Source: Pseudomonas putida W15Oct28 (GTDB taxonomy: Bacteria > Pseudomonadota > Gammaproteobacteria > Pseudomonadales > Pseudomonadaceae). Taken from it: DNA of 42,262 bases. The notes below the pieces were generated by a model, which did no database searches, was not told where the DNA came from, and saw only the letters and a list, made by a program, of their open reading frames with translations. The stretch spans positions 1 to 42,262 of the forward strand of contig NZ_JENB01000046.1 of NCBI RefSeq assembly GCF_000708715.2, read 5' to 3'. Each line of letters begins with the position of its first letter. The first letter of the stretch is position 1. Below, one piece after another: positions 20,462 through 28,752 of this stretch. Made by a program: the position numbers and the translations under genes.

Positions 20462-21796
20462 ATGGCCACCTATCACACCAGTGCGGCAGAACCAGGCACT
20501 GATACTTCGCTCGGCATACCACGGCGCTACGCCTGGATCGTTTTCGCCCTGACCTTCGGCCTGCTGATTTCCGACTACATGTCGCGGCAAGTGCTCAACG
20601 CCGTATTCCCGCTGCTCAAGCAGGAATGGCAGCTCAGCGACAGCCAGCTCGGGCTGCTCAGCGGCATCGTCGCGCTGATGGTCGGTTTGCTGACCTTCCC
20701 CCTGTCGTTGCTGGCCGACCGCATTGGCCGGATCAAGAGCCTGACTTTCATGGCCGTGATGTGGAGCCTGGCTACCTTGGGTTGCGCCCTGGCGGAAAAC
20801 TACCAGCAGATGTTCATCGCGCGCTTTCTGGTCGGTGTCGGCGAGGCGGCCTACGGCAGCGTCGGCATTGCCGTGGTGGTGGCGGTGTTCCCGCGTGAGA
20901 TGCGCGCCACCCTGGCCGGCTCGTTCATGGCCGGTGGCATGTTCGGTTCGGTACTGGGCATGGGCCTGGGCGGTGTGATGGCCCAGCACCTGGGCTGGCG
21001 CTGGGCATTTGCCGGCATGGCCTTCTTCGGCCTGGCGCTGGCGCTGCTGTATCCGCTCATCGTGCGCGAGGCGCGCATTGCCCCCAAAGGCCTGGCGGCA
21101 ACGCCCGACAAGGCTGCGCTCAAGGCAATGCGGCCACTGCGTACCCTGTATTCCAGCCGCTCGGTCATCAGCGCCTACGTTGGCAGCGGTTTGCAGTTGT
21201 TCGTCGGTGGCACGGTGATCGTGTGGTTCCCCAGCTACCTGAACCGCTACTACGCCATGAGCACTGACCGCGCCGGCGCCGTGGCTGCGATCATCGTGCT
21301 GTGCAGCGGGGTGGGCATCGTGCTGTGCGGCATGCTTTGCGACCGCATGGGGCGCAAGCGCCCGGACCACAAGATCAGCTTGGCCATCGCCTACTGCCTG
21401 GGCAGCTGTGTGCTGCTGTCAGTGGCCTTTGCCTTGCCGCCGGGCATGCCACAACTGGTGCTGATTTGCCTGGGCATGATGATCGCCGCCGGCACCAACG
21501 GCCCGTCCAGCGCCATGGTCGCCAACCTCACCCACTACACGGTGCACGGCACCGCGTTTGCCACGCTGACCTTGTGCAACAACCTGCTCGGGTTGGCCAC
21601 CGGCCCGCTGATCACCGGCAAGGTGTCTGACCTGATCGGCTTGCAGTCGGCATTCCAGCTGGTGCCGTTGATCAGCATCGGCGCTGCAGCGGTGTTCATG
21701 TATGCCAAGCGTCACTATCACCTGGACATGGCGCGCCTGCCGCTGGGTGAAACCGCCCAGGCGCCTGTCCAGCCAGAACTGGAGGCCCGCTCGTGA
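20462..21796 (+). CDS. MFS transporter
   Basis: This 444-residue inner-membrane permease has about 12 hydrophobic segments beginning near residue 23. The MFS signature between segments 2 and 3 (LLADRIGRIKS) and its second-half counterpart (MLCDRMGRKRP) are present. The N-terminal pattern ISDYMSRQVLNAVFPLLKQE fits organic-acid or aromatic-acid carriers. A strong GAGGAGG site precedes the ATG. It lies 97 bases after the dioxygenase and its GTG-starting neighbour overlaps its stop, so it probably imports the substrate of the dioxygenase operon. Confidence 0.9.
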   Translation: MATYHTSAAEPGTDTSLGIPRRYAWIVFALTFGLLISDYMSRQVLNAVFPLLKQEWQLSDSQLGLLSGIVALMVGLLTFPLSLLADRIGRIKSLTFMAVMWSLATLGCALAENYQQMFIARFLVGVGEAAYGSVGIAVVVAVFPREMRATLAGSFMAGGMFGSVLGMGLGGVMAQHLGWRWAFAGMAFFGLALALLYPLIVREARIAPKGLAATPDKAALKAMRPLRTLYSSRSVISAYVGSGLQLFVGGTVIVWFPSYLNRYYAMSTDRAGAVAAIIVLCSGVGIVLCGMLCDRMGRKRPDHKISLAIAYCLGSCVLLSVAFALPPGMPQLVLICLGMMIAAGTNGPSSAMVANLTHYTVHGTAFATLTLCNNLLGLATGPLITGKVSDLIGLQSAFQLVPLISIGAAAVFMYAKRHYHLDMARLPLGETAQAPVQPELEARS

Positions 21797-22455
21797 AGCG
21801 TTCGTTGTCGATTGATGTGTACTTCGATTTTATCTGCCCGTGGTGCCTGATAGGCCGCCGGCAATTGCAAGCCGCCCTGGCGCAGTTCAAGGCAGCGCAG
21901 CCAGAGGTCGAGGTAAACCTGGCCTGGCAGGGCGTGCAACTGTTGCCTGAGCTGCCATTCGACGGCCAGCCGTTCGCCGAGTTCTACCGGCGACGCCTGG
22001 GCAGCGATCAGGCGGTGCGGCAACGTCAGGCCCAGGTGCGCGAAGCGGCCAGCACCGTGGGCGAGCAGATCGAATTCAGCCGCATCGAGCGCATGCCCAA
22101 TACCGCCGACGCCCATCGCCTGTTGCTTCACGCCAGTGAGCTGGGCAGCGAAGCACAGGTAGAGGCGCTACTGGAGCGGTTACTGGCTGCGTATTTCAAG
22201 CAGGGTGAAGACCTGGGCGACCGCGCTACGCTGTTGCGCATCGCCGAGCAGTGCGGCTTTGCCCCAGAGGCCCTGGCCGGCAGCTTCCGTGGCGATGGCC
22301 TGCCGTTCGTCAGTGCCAGCGCTGACATCGCCGGCCGCGGCGTGCCGTGCTTCGTTTTCGACGACCGACTGCAAGTGGTTGGCGCCCAACCGGCCGAGGC
22401 CTTGCTGGAGGCGATGCATCTGGCGGTGTCGGGCCTGGCGGAGAGGGAGGCATGA
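21793..22455 (+). CDS. DsbA/FrnE-family oxidoreductase
   Basis: This 220-residue protein has the thioredoxin fold of the DsbA/FrnE group. The active-site motif CPWC sits at Cys15-Cys18 (FDFICPWCLIGRRQL). There is no signal peptide, so it is cytosolic like FrnE and the 2-hydroxychromene-2-carboxylate isomerase relatives. A GTG start is inferred because GTGA overlaps the MFS stop, and the next gene starts in its own stop (ATGA). It may be a disulfide oxidoreductase, isomerase or glutathione-dependent enzyme; its role here is unknown. Confidence 0.87.
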   Translation: MKRSLSIDVYFDFICPWCLIGRRQLQAALAQFKAAQPEVEVNLAWQGVQLLPELPFDGQPFAEFYRRRLGSDQAVRQRQAQVREAASTVGEQIEFSRIERMPNTADAHRLLLHASELGSEAQVEALLERLLAAYFKQGEDLGDRATLLRIAEQCGFAPEALAGSFRGDGLPFVSASADIAGRGVPCFVFDDRLQVVGAQPAEALLEAMHLAVSGLAEREA

Positions 22456-23462
22456 GCACGCTGGCGCTTACCCAGGTCAACAACCGTGTACGGGAACTGG
22501 CGCCCGGGCTGATCGTCAGCTTGATCGCCGCCGGTGCGGCGAGCTTCCTGGCCGAACACTATGGCGCGCCGGTGATGCTGTTCGCCCTGCTGCTAGGGCT
22601 GGCACTGAACTTTCTGAGCGCGGACGGCAAGTGCAAGGCCGGTATCGAGTTTACTGCACGCAGCGTGCTGCGCCTGGGCGTCGCGCTGCTAGGCATGCGC
22701 ATCACCCTGGAGCAGATGGCTGGCCTTGGCTGGAAGGCGGTGGCGCTGGTGGTGATCCTGGTGGTGGTGACCATTGGCGTGTCGATGGTGGCGGCCAAGG
22801 CCATGGGCTTCCAGCGCCTGTTCGGCATGCTCACCGGCGGCGCCACGGCGATCTGCGGTGCTTCGGCGGCGCTGGCGCTGGCTGCTGCATTGCCCAGCCA
22901 CCCACAGAAGGAGCGGGCAACGCTGTTCACCGTGATCGGCGTGTCGGCGCTGTCGACCCTGGCGATGATCCTTTACCCGATGATCGCCAACGCCCTGGGC
23001 CTGTCGCCGCAAGCCGCCGGCGTGTTCCTCGGCGCCACCATCCATGATGTGGCGCAGGTGGTGGGGGCAGGCTACAGCATGTCCACCGAAACCGGCGATA
23101 CCGCCACGGTGGTCAAGCTGATGCGCGTGGCCATGCTGGTGCCGGTGATCGTCGTCGCGGCCATGATCGCCCGTCGCCAGGGTATCGACAGTACCGGCAA
23201 GCGTCCGCCGTTGCTGCCATGGTTCGCGGTCGGCTTCCTGATCCTTGCCTGCGTCAACAGCACCGGCTGGGTGCCGCTGGTCGTGCAGGGCAGTATCAAC
23301 GAACTGTCGCGCGGGTGCCTGGTGGTATCGATCGCAGCGCTGGGCATGAAAACCCAGCTCAAGGAGCTGGCCGCCGTAGGCATCAAGCCGATTTTGCTGA
23401 TGGTGGGCGAGACGGTGTTCCTGGTGCTGCTGGTGCTGGGCCTGATGCACGTCGGCATGTAG
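22452..23462 (+). CDS. YeiH-family putative sulfate exporter
   Basis: This 336-residue membrane protein of the YeiH/UPF0324 (PSE) family has about ten hydrophobic segments. The GGATAICGASAALALAAALP segment and GATIHDVAQVVGAG are hallmarks. The true start is the ATG at 22452, overlapping the DsbA-like stop with GGGAGG before it; the open frame from 22347 is an artefact. Family members have been proposed to export sulfate formed from taurine or cysteate. Cotranscription with a TauD-type dioxygenase fits such a role, although the transport activity of the family is weakly established. It ends 18 bases from the convergent AraC gene. Confidence 0.9.
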   Translation: MSTLALTQVNNRVRELAPGLIVSLIAAGAASFLAEHYGAPVMLFALLLGLALNFLSADGKCKAGIEFTARSVLRLGVALLGMRITLEQMAGLGWKAVALVVILVVVTIGVSMVAAKAMGFQRLFGMLTGGATAICGASAALALAAALPSHPQKERATLFTVIGVSALSTLAMILYPMIANALGLSPQAAGVFLGATIHDVAQVVGAGYSMSTETGDTATVVKLMRVAMLVPVIVVAAMIARRQGIDSTGKRPPLLPWFAVGFLILACVNSTGWVPLVVQGSINELSRGCLVVSIAALGMKTQLKELAAVGIKPILLMVGETVFLVLLVLGLMHVGM

Positions 23463-23480
23463 CCCAGAGGCCCAGGGCCG

Positions 23481-24536
23481 TCAGCGTGCGCTGGTGGTTG
23501 CCTGGGCGGCGCTGCGGTTGCGTCTGGTTTGTGTGTGCGGCTCATGCTGCGCACGCCAGGTGGCTGGCGGCTGCCCGAACTGGCTGATGAACCAGCGGGT
23601 GAACGAGCTGTGCATGGAATAGCCGAGCATGTCGGCGATGCGCCCCAGCGAATAGCCAGGGCTTTCCAGGTAGCGCAGCACCAGGTCGCGGCGTACGCCG
23701 TTGACCAGCTCGCTGAAGGTCGCGCCTTCTTCTTCCAGGCGCCGCTGCAAGGTGCGCACGTTCATGCCCTGGGTCTGGGCGATGTGCTCGATGGTGGCGC
23801 GGCCCATGGGCATCAGCAGGAAGATCGCCTTGCGCACTTCCAGTGTCAGCGACGGCAGGTTTTCGTCCTGCAGCAACCCCACATAACGCTGCGCCAGCCG
23901 CGCCATGCCTTCGTTGGCCTGGGGGTTGGCGGTGTCCAGGTCGGACGCCGAGCAGACAATGCCATTGAAGTCGGTGTTGAACTCCAGCTTGCAGCCGAAG
24001 ATGCGCCGGTGGATGGCCAGGTCTGCGGGGGCGGCGTGGGTGAAGTTGGCGCTGATCGGGTGCCAGTGCGAGCCCAGCAGCGCCGAGCAGAAGCGGTGCA
24101 TCACGCCAATGGCCAGTTCGATGGCCTGGCGGCTGTGCATCGGCTGGTCGGTGATGACCTCCTGGCGGATGATCACCGTCTTGCCGATTTCCTCGATGTG
24201 GATGGCCAGTGCGTTGTTGAGCAGGTGGCGGTACTGCACGATCACCTGCAGGGCGTCGCGCAGCGAGTGCTGATGGCTGATCAGCAGGCTGACCTGGCCA
24301 AAATCCGACAACTGGCGCAGTTCGGCCATGCGCAGGCCGAAGGCTTCGCAGCCGCTCAGGCGCGCCGACTCCTCCAGCACGTTGATGGCGGCGGCCACCG
24401 GGATGCGTTGATCGGGGGTTTCCAGCAGCGACGCACTGAGGCCGGCCTGAGCCAGCAGGCCATGGCCGTTAAGGCCCAGATGGCGTGAAACTTCCAGGTA
24501 ATTGGTGAGGGTTGCAGCACGGGCGAGCACGGTCAT
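23481..24536 (-). CDS. AraC-family transcriptional regulator (OruR/ArgR-like architecture)
   Basis: This 351-residue regulator has a sensor domain of the type found in OruR-like proteins (about 15-215), followed by a C-terminal AraC double helix-turn-helix (about 235-335; RATIEHIAQTQGMNVRTLQR and YSLGRIADMLGYSMHSSFTR). The Arg/Gln-rich tail is unstructured. The ATG at 24536 is preferred; a GTG at 24551 extends it by five residues. It is divergent from the hydrolase at 24782, and a twin-half-site operator lies between them at 24667-24708. A close copy of this operator precedes the 18522 operon, so it probably controls both. The inducer is unknown. Confidence 0.92.
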   Translation of the reverse strand: MTVLARAATLTNYLEVSRHLGLNGHGLLAQAGLSASLLETPDQRIPVAAAINVLEESARLSGCEAFGLRMAELRQLSDFGQVSLLISHQHSLRDALQVIVQYRHLLNNALAIHIEEIGKTVIIRQEVITDQPMHSRQAIELAIGVMHRFCSALLGSHWHPISANFTHAAPADLAIHRRIFGCKLEFNTDFNGIVCSASDLDTANPQANEGMARLAQRYVGLLQDENLPSLTLEVRKAIFLLMPMGRATIEHIAQTQGMNVRTLQRRLEEEGATFSELVNGVRRDLVLRYLESPGYSLGRIADMLGYSMHSSFTRWFISQFGQPPATWRAQHEPHTQTRRNRSAAQATTSAR

Positions 24537-24666
24537 TTTATTGTTTTCCACGTGATCTTGATGAGCTTCCGCTGCGCTGGCGGGGTGGTCTTTTATAGCG
24601 GTTGTGTCGTCAGATGCAAAGCCATTTCCGAGCAGCGGAGCCCGGGGCCGGGCGGCACAGCTGCCG

Positions 24667-24708
24667 TGTCATCAACTGAAAAGTTCGTGACGCGCAATGT
24701 AAAGCGGC
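24667..24708 (+). promoter_or_regulatory. Candidate AraC-type operator, copy B
   Basis: Two direct half-sites lie 21 bp apart: TGTCATCAACTGAAAAG from 24667 and TGACGCGCAATGTAAAG from 24688, identical at 10 of 17 positions. The whole element aligns without gaps to 18404-18445 (about 30 of 42 matches). It sits in the divergent region between the AraC gene and the hydrolase gene. The stretch 24537-24781 holds no other gene. Confidence 0.72.
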
Positions 24709-24781
24709 TGGCAGGACGACTCTTTACTCTGGCTTCAAGCAGTCGGCAATCGACCGAGTTGACCAGAGCAAGGGCCCTGAT

Positions 24782-25348
24782 GTGAAAAAACTGCAAACCG
24801 CCGCAACCGTGCTGATCGTGCCTGGCTTGCGTGACCATGTACCCGAACATTGGCAAACCCTGCTGCAGGCGCGCCTGGGTAAGGTTCGCTCGGTACCACC
24901 GCTGGAAACCGACAAGCTCAGTTGCACCGCGCGCGTCGAAGCGATCGAGCGCGAACTGGCCAGCATCGAAGGCCCGGTGATCCTGGTCGCGCACAGCGCC
25001 GGTGTGCTGATGGTGGCGCACTGGGCCGCCCGCTACCAACGCCCGATCAAGGGCGCCTTGCTGGCCGCGCCACCGGACCTGGATACCGATTGGCCGGCCA
25101 ATTACCCCACCCCCGACACCCTGCGCGTCAACGGCTGGGCACCGCTGCCAAAAGGCCGGCTGCCATTCCCGAGCCTGGTTGCCGCCAGCAGCAACGACCA
25201 CCTGGCGAGCTTCGAAGCGGTCGCCCGCATGGCCGATGAGTGGGGCAGCGAATTGGTCGAACTCGGCGCCGTTGGCCACCTCAATCCAGCCTCGGGCTTC
25301 GGCCCATGGCCACACGCCGAGGCCTTGATCCAGCAACTCGATCGCTAA
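24782..25348 (+). CDS. RBBP9/YdeN-family alpha/beta hydrolase
   Basis: This 188-residue serine hydrolase has the small alpha/beta fold of the RBBP9/YdeN family. The catalytic triad can be placed: Ser72 in AHSAG, Asp139 in SSNDH and His166 in GHLN, followed by the family ending SGFGPWPHAEALI. It starts at GTG, with AAGGGCC upstream. It is the first gene after operator copy B and lies 82 bases before the DUF1302 gene. It could hydrolyse an ester or lactone in the island's pathway. Its natural substrate cannot be read from sequence. Confidence 0.9.
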   Translation: MKKLQTAATVLIVPGLRDHVPEHWQTLLQARLGKVRSVPPLETDKLSCTARVEAIERELASIEGPVILVAHSAGVLMVAHWAARYQRPIKGALLAAPPDLDTDWPANYPTPDTLRVNGWAPLPKGRLPFPSLVAASSNDHLASFEAVARMADEWGSELVELGAVGHLNPASGFGPWPHAEALIQQLDR

Positions 25349-25430
25349 ACCGCGCGGGGCACGCGCACTCAGGGTCAGGCCGGCGCCCGATCGTTGCTGG
25401 CACCTTGCACATCCCAAGCAGAGATACCGC

Positions 25431-27296
25431 ATGAACAACAATAAGAACGTTCTCTTCTGCCTTCACCGCCGCAACCTGTTGGCCACGCTGTTGCTGTTCG
25501 CCGGCGCGCCGGCTGCCCAGGCATTCCAGCTCGACCTTGCCGACCCTGACTGGAACGTGCGCTTCGACAACACCGCCAAGCTCAGCTACGGCCAGCGGGT
25601 CGAGGGCCAGAACGCCAAGGTCGCCCGCACCGCCAACCTCAACGACGGTGACAAGAACTTCAGCGTCGGCAGCGCGGTGACCCAGCGGGTCGACCTGCTG
25701 ACCGAACTGGACGTGGTGTACCAGGGCAGCATGGGTATGCGCGTCAGTGCTGCGAGCTGGTACGACCACGCTTATGACGACGTGGGTTCCAACTCCAACC
25801 CGTTTCCCGGCCAGGCGGGCAATGCCGGCAACCTGGTGCTGGCGCGCCCGGCCGGTGGCCTGCCGGCCGGCACTGTGCTGCAGGGCGGCCCGTCCAGGCG
25901 CCATGGCCTGAGCAACTACAGCGACCGGTACTACAACGGCCCGTCTGGCGAATTTCTCGATGCCTTCGTGTTCTACAGCACCGAAATCGGTGATGAGTCG
26001 ATGGTGAGTGGCAAGCTCGGCTGGCACTCGGTGTACTGGGGCGAGACCTTGTTCAACGCCGCCAACGGCATCAACTATGGCCAGTCGGCACTGGACCTGG
26101 CCAAGCTGTACAACGTGCCCGGCACCGAAACCAAGGAACTGTTCCTGCCGCGCAAGCAGCTGTCGCTGAGCTACACGATCAACCCGGAACTGACCCTGGC
26201 GGCCCAGTACTTTCTCGAGTTCGAAAACTCGCGCCTGCCTGAAGGGGGCACCTACATGGGCGCCTACGACATGCTTGGCGACGGTGCCGACATTTTCTGG
26301 CTGCCGGTGCCCAACGCGGTCGGCGGTGCCGGTGCCTTCTATGGCGCACCCCGCGGGCATGACATCCGCCCGCACAACAGTGGCGACTTCGGCGTAATGG
26401 CCAAGTGGAGCCCGGAATGGCTCGACGGCACCCTGGGCTTCTACTACCGCAACACGTCCGACCCGACCCCCGCGGTGCTGATCAATGCCCCCAACCTGCA
26501 CACGGGCAGCCTGGAAGGCACCAGCTACATGACGGCCTACGCCGACGACATCGATATCTACGGCATCAGCCTGGCCAAGAGCGTCGGCCCGGTGAGCGTG
26601 GGGCTGGACGTCAACTACCGCGAAAACATGCCGCTGATCAGCAACTTCACCACCATCAACGGGCCGTTGTACCAGGCCCTGGCCGGCACCGCCGGCGGCA
26701 CCAACCTGATCGGCGAAGTGCCAGGCCACGGTGAAACCGGGCTGGCCCGCGGCAAGACCTTGCATGTGGTACTCAACGGCCTGGTGGCGTTCGGCGCCAC
26801 ACCGCTGTGGAACGCTTCGTCGCTGGCCGTGGAAGGCGCCATGACCCACCTGGTCAGCGTCGACAAGGGCGAGCAGACCTTCAAGGGCGACGCCAGCTAC
26901 GAAGGCGTCGACAAGGTCACCACCAACGCCTACACCCTGGCGGTCAACTTCACCCCGACCTGGTTCCAGGCGCTGCCAGGGGTCGATATCACCCTGCCGC
27001 TGTCCTACAACGTCGGCCTCAAGGGCAACTCGGCCGTGCAGCTGGGCGGTAACGAAGACTCCGGCAGCTACTCGATCGGGATCGCCGCCGACGTCTACCA
27101 GAAGTACAAGTTCGACCTGAAGTACGTCGACTCCTTCGGCAAGTTCGATACCTGCGAAACCGGCACCGACAACAACACCCCGGGCACCAACGGGCGCTAC
27201 CAGTGCATCCCCGGGCAGATCACTTCGCAGGCCGGGCTGGCGCCGCTGCTGAAAGATCGCGGCATGGTCACGGCCTCGTTCAAGACCACCTTCTGA
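25431..27296 (+). CDS. DUF1302 family outer-membrane protein
   Basis: This 621-residue protein begins with a cleavable signal peptide (hydrophobic core LLATLLLFAGAPAAQA, cleavage near residue 34, mature start FQLDL). The rest alternates short polar and aromatic strands with a terminal Phe (FKTTF), as expected of a beta-barrel recognised by the BAM machinery. DUF1302 proteins almost always sit beside a DUF1329 protein and often an RND transporter. They are thought to move hydrophobic compounds across the outer membrane. The next gene follows after 33 bases. Uptake of the island's substrate is the inferred role; export is not excluded. Confidence 0.92.
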   Translation: MNNNKNVLFCLHRRNLLATLLLFAGAPAAQAFQLDLADPDWNVRFDNTAKLSYGQRVEGQNAKVARTANLNDGDKNFSVGSAVTQRVDLLTELDVVYQGSMGMRVSAASWYDHAYDDVGSNSNPFPGQAGNAGNLVLARPAGGLPAGTVLQGGPSRRHGLSNYSDRYYNGPSGEFLDAFVFYSTEIGDESMVSGKLGWHSVYWGETLFNAANGINYGQSALDLAKLYNVPGTETKELFLPRKQLSLSYTINPELTLAAQYFLEFENSRLPEGGTYMGAYDMLGDGADIFWLPVPNAVGGAGAFYGAPRGHDIRPHNSGDFGVMAKWSPEWLDGTLGFYYRNTSDPTPAVLINAPNLHTGSLEGTSYMTAYADDIDIYGISLAKSVGPVSVGLDVNYRENMPLISNFTTINGPLYQALAGTAGGTNLIGEVPGHGETGLARGKTLHVVLNGLVAFGATPLWNASSLAVEGAMTHLVSVDKGEQTFKGDASYEGVDKVTTNAYTLAVNFTPTWFQALPGVDITLPLSYNVGLKGNSAVQLGGNEDSGSYSIGIAADVYQKYKFDLKYVDSFGKFDTCETGTDNNTPGTNGRYQCIPGQITSQAGLAPLLKDRGMVTASFKTTF

Positions 27297-27329
27297 AGCT
27301 CCTAGTACAACAACAAGCGGAGAAACGCG

Positions 27330-28688
27330 ATGAAGTATCTCAATAGCCTGCTGTCGGCCTCGCTTGCGGTCGTTATTGCCGGTAATGCCCATGCGGCCGC
27401 CCCGGCCCAGGACGTCGCCCGGCTGGGCAAGGACCTGACCCTGGTCGGCGCCGACAAGGCCGCCAGTGCCGACGGCGCGATCCCGGCCTACCAGGGTGGT
27501 TTGAACACCCCGCCTGCCGGCTTCAAGCAGGGCGATACCGTGCGCCCCGACCCCTTCGCCTCGGAGAAACCGCTGCTGGTGATCGACGGCAAGAACGTCG
27601 ACCAGTACAAGGATTCGCTGACCGCTACCACCGTAGAGCTGGCCAAGCGCTTCCCGAGCTTTCACATCGATGTGTACCCCAGCCACCGCACCGCGGCGTT
27701 GCCCAAGGTGCTGCTCGACAACACCCTGAAAAATGCCGCCAATGCCAAGTCCCTGCAGGACGGCATGGCCATCGAAAATGTGCTGCCCGGCGTGCCGTTC
27801 CCGATCCCGCAGTCGGGCGCCGAAGCCATGTGGAACCACCTGCTGCGCTACCAGGGTGTGGCACAGAAGGCCAAGTATGATTCCTGGAACGTCGACTCCG
27901 CCGGCGTCGCAGCCCTGGCCACCACGGGCCTGGCGTACAACGCCTACCCGATCTACGAAGACCTGAACAAGGTCATTGAACCCAAGGACATCTACTTCCA
28001 GACCAAGCTGTACTTCGAAGGCCCGGCACGCCGCGCCGGTGAGTCGATGATGCTCAAGGACGCCGCCAACCCGCTGGTGCAAGAGCGCCGCGCCTGGCAG
28101 TACCTGCCTGGGCAGCGCCGGGTGAAGCTGGCGCCGAACTTGGCCTACGACACGCCAAACCCAGGCACTGCAGGCTCCGGCACCTTCGACGACGTGTACG
28201 TGTTCAACGGTGCGCTGGACCGTTACGACTGGCAACTGGTCGGCAAGAAAGAAATGTACGTGCCGTACAACACCTACAAGCTCACCTACATCCACGACCC
28301 GAAACCCCTGACCACGCCGAACCACCTCTCGCCTGATCAGGTGCGCTGGGAAAAGCACCGCGTCTGGGTAGTGGAGGGCACCCTCAAGGGCAATGCCCGC
28401 CACATCTATGCCAAGCGCCGCTTCTACCTGGATGAGGACAGCTGGTTTGCGCTGGCTTCTGACCAGTACGACGCCCGTGGCCAGTTGTATCGCGGCTCGT
28501 TCAGCTTCTTCACCCAGAGCTACGACGTGCAGATTCCCAACAACAACCCGCACGTGGTCTACGACCTGGTCGGAGGCACCTACAACGTCAACGGCCTGAT
28601 CGGCCCGCACGGTGGTATCGAGTACATCGCCCCTCTGTCCAAGGCGCAGTGGTCGCCGGAAGCCCTGGCCGGCGCCGGCATTCGCTGA
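27330..28688 (+). CDS. DUF1329 family periplasmic protein (LolA/LolB-like fold)
   Basis: This 452-residue secreted protein has a signal peptide ending in GNAHAAA (cleavage near residue 22 or 23). Family motifs are LGKDLTLVGADKAASADG and a long all-beta region rich in Tyr and Trp. The fold is related to LolA/LolB lipoprotein carriers, so a shuttle for a hydrophobic ligand between the DUF1302 pore and the inner-membrane RND protein is plausible. A GCGGAGAAA site precedes the ATG. A strong terminator-like hairpin follows it. Confidence 0.92.
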   Translation: MKYLNSLLSASLAVVIAGNAHAAAPAQDVARLGKDLTLVGADKAASADGAIPAYQGGLNTPPAGFKQGDTVRPDPFASEKPLLVIDGKNVDQYKDSLTATTVELAKRFPSFHIDVYPSHRTAALPKVLLDNTLKNAANAKSLQDGMAIENVLPGVPFPIPQSGAEAMWNHLLRYQGVAQKAKYDSWNVDSAGVAALATTGLAYNAYPIYEDLNKVIEPKDIYFQTKLYFEGPARRAGESMMLKDAANPLVQERRAWQYLPGQRRVKLAPNLAYDTPNPGTAGSGTFDDVYVFNGALDRYDWQLVGKKEMYVPYNTYKLTYIHDPKPLTTPNHLSPDQVRWEKHRVWVVEGTLKGNARHIYAKRRFYLDEDSWFALASDQYDARGQLYRGSFSFFTQSYDVQIPNNNPHVVYDLVGGTYNVNGLIGPHGGIEYIAPLSKAQWSPEALAGAGIR

Positions 28689-28702
28689 CCCCGACGACCC
28701 GT

Positions 28703-28740
28703 CTGGCGGCGGCCGGCAAGTGGCCGCCGTCAGGTTTTGC
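28703..28740 (+). terminator. Terminator or attenuator inside the DUF1302-RND operon
   Basis: CTGGCGGCGGCC (28703-28714) pairs over 12 bp (one G-U) with GGCCGCCGTCAG (28722-28733) around a seven-base loop, and GTTTTGC follows. It lies between the DUF1329 stop and the YCF48-like start. The short T tract suggests partial termination, giving more envelope protein than downstream products. Confidence 0.65.
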
Positions 28741-28752
28741 AGAGGATGTGGC

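Noticed and set aside
25398..25408. TGGCACCTTGC before DUF1302 as a sigma-54 promoter
   Set aside because: The spacing between GG and GC is 6 bases, not 10, so it cannot serve as a -24/-12 element.
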